In this document: positions 62,482-64,000 of the stretch, piece after piece | Position numbering within the stretch: the first letter of the stretch is position 1 | Layout: each line of letters begins with the position of its first letter | Translations under genes and position numbers: made by a program | Notes under the pieces: generated by a model | Seen by the model: only the letters and a program-made list of their open reading frames with translations | Told to the model about the DNA's origin: nothing | Databases searched by the model: none | Assembly: GCF_902148855.1 (NCBI RefSeq) | Contig: NC_043960.1 | Location: 45,394,453 to 45,458,452 of the forward strand | Direction: 5' to 3' | Source of the DNA: Sphaeramia orbicularis | Taxonomy: Eukaryota; Chordata; Actinopteri; Kurtiformes; Apogonidae | DNA: 64,000 nucleotides

Positions 62482-64000
62482 TCAAAACAATTAATTGATC
62501 ATCAGTGTGAAAGTATTTCAGAAGCTGCTGAACTTGAGAATATTATAAGGTTTGTGCAGCAGATCCACGTGACCCCAGTCCCCCAGAATGTCGACCAGCG
62601 TGTCACACACTAGTGTGAGGAATCTGACTTAGGTGCTGAGAATTCTGTACAAATGCTGGGTTAAACTGTGCATCAAGATAAACGTCCAATGAAGGGGTAA
62701 GGAACAGGATTTCAATCTGGTAGAAAGTCTGATTAAGATGTGCAGCCATAAGAAATATGTGCTGTTATACATTGAATCTTACAGGGGTCATATTTTGCTA
62801 AACCCACTTTTATTAGTCTTTGGTTCGTTTATTTGTGTATTTGGACCCTAATAGTTCAAAAAGTTTGAATTTGAACCCTCCAGGTGCTGCAAAGCTATCT
62901 TTATATTCCTTTTGGCAAAAATCAAGTGGATTTCTAAAACTCGTTTTAATTCCTTCGTAATTTGTTATGTCTATAACTAGTTATGTCACAACATTTGCAC
63001 ATATAAGGTCAAGACTTCCGATGAACATTTCTCCAAGTACGCTATAATTGTTTGTCAGCAGCAGCGGTTGGAGTAAAAATAGAAAGTATGTCCAAACTTT
63101 GAGCTGATTAGCTAAAATGTTCAGTTGTTGGGTGAAGGGGACAGAGCAGCACAGCCAACAACCTGGAGGGCATGGGGCATGAAGTGGTTCATTTGCATTT
63201 AAAGGGCCAGAGCTCAAAACGACTTTTCTTCTGTTATTACTCAGAAATAGGGTTAAAGATGGACCTGTGGAGTTTATCTCCTAAGACCCAGGAAATGCCA
63301 ACAAAGTACAAGCTTTTTCTTGTTTTTTATTAAATAAGTGCCTATATTGGAAACATCATGATACAACAGTTTTTTCAGATGCAGTTTTTGAAATTTTTAT
63401 GGAATGTCCTTTGTGGTGAACAGTTTTCTTTTCTTTTTTTTGTTTGAAGTTGTGAAACTCTTGTCCACAAATGTAGACAGAAAACCCATAGGTGGGTCTT
63501 AGGAGGTTAATGAAGAATTCAAACCCAAATGCATTGTTAAAATGCATTATTCCATTTCAAAAAAGCAAAATATCACTCCTTTAATATTTATTAGTCAAAT
63601 GCAAATTCATTTATTCATGTCTGTAAAGCAGTGAGATTTCTGTTCTTCATTTTAATAAAGTAAACAAAAAACCGCTCTTGCCATTCAAAACTAAAACCAA
63701 GTAAATACTAGTCTCACATGGCATAAAACAATAACACACATTCCAATCAAGCCAGTGGGATGAGACGCTCACTAGAGAAAACATTAGTCACTCAGCTCCT
63801 CCTGGCCCTCCAGAGACTCACCTGGGGGCCGGGTTCTCTCTGTTGGGTTATGTCTGACACAACTGTGTCTTTAAGATAACGACAGAGATAGTGAGCCCTT
63901 TCAAAACAAGTCAGTCTCATTCCAAACTGGCTACAAATCACTCTCATCCAAACTCGTACTGCTGCTCTGTCAAAGACACGAGAGCAGGAAAACAACTTCC
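62482..64000. other. Right edge, no recognised gene
   Basis: Mostly AT-rich. The last 220 bases are of normal composition. They contain a perfect donor motif on the minus strand (CCCCAG/GTGAGTC, boundary at 63822) and a 60-base patch resembling 41341-41399. A minus-strand exon starting beyond the window is possible but unproven. Confidence 0.4.

Overview
This window is teleost fish nuclear DNA. It has compact multi-exon vertebrate genes with GT-AG introns, CpG-rich first exons, and many fish-type hAT, Tc1/mariner and piggyBac elements, LINE 3' tails and microsatellites. All homology statements rest on proteins recalled from memory and alignments made by eye; no search was run.

Layout. 1-6600: AT-rich, no gene recognised. 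6640-10255 (+): an intact prostaglandin F2-alpha receptor gene (ptgfr), followed at 10427-12050 by a damaged tandem copy. 12080-16080: a stack of mobile elements (piggyBac-type, a large palindrome, two hAT elements in a pentanucleotide tract). 16080-24825 (+): btf3l4, five coding exons giving a 158-residue protein, the full family length. 25130-48950 (+): zfyve9 (SARA family), about 16 coding exons. Its FYVE finger, RVWF motif and C-terminal domain are readable, but its N-terminal region is short and the segment that would hold the Smad-binding domain is absent. 50570-57600 (-): elovl1, seven coding exons giving 324 residues, tail-to-tail with zfyve9. 57600-64000: no gene recognised; microsatellites and two mariner-type derivatives.

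The neighbours btf3l4 and zfyve9 are also adjacent on human 1p32, and ELOVL1 and PTGFR lie elsewhere on human 1p, so this looks like a retained vertebrate linkage block. The genes do not form one pathway: a lipid-mediator GPCR, a NAC subunit, an endosomal PI3P-binding scaffold and an ER fatty-acid elongase.

The most notable points are (1) a SARA-family gene with no room for a Smad-binding domain between the FYVE finger and the PP1 motif; (2) a ptgfr tandem pair with a near-identical central tract in otherwise diverged copies; (3) a Tc1-like element in a zfyve9 intron interrupted by two hAT elements and one piggyBac-type element, all with readable target-site duplications; (4) an intragenic duplication in zfyve9 that carries the end of an exon and its splice donor; (5) two coding-like short ORFs I cannot assign. 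I found no CRISPR array, operon or clearly new biological system.
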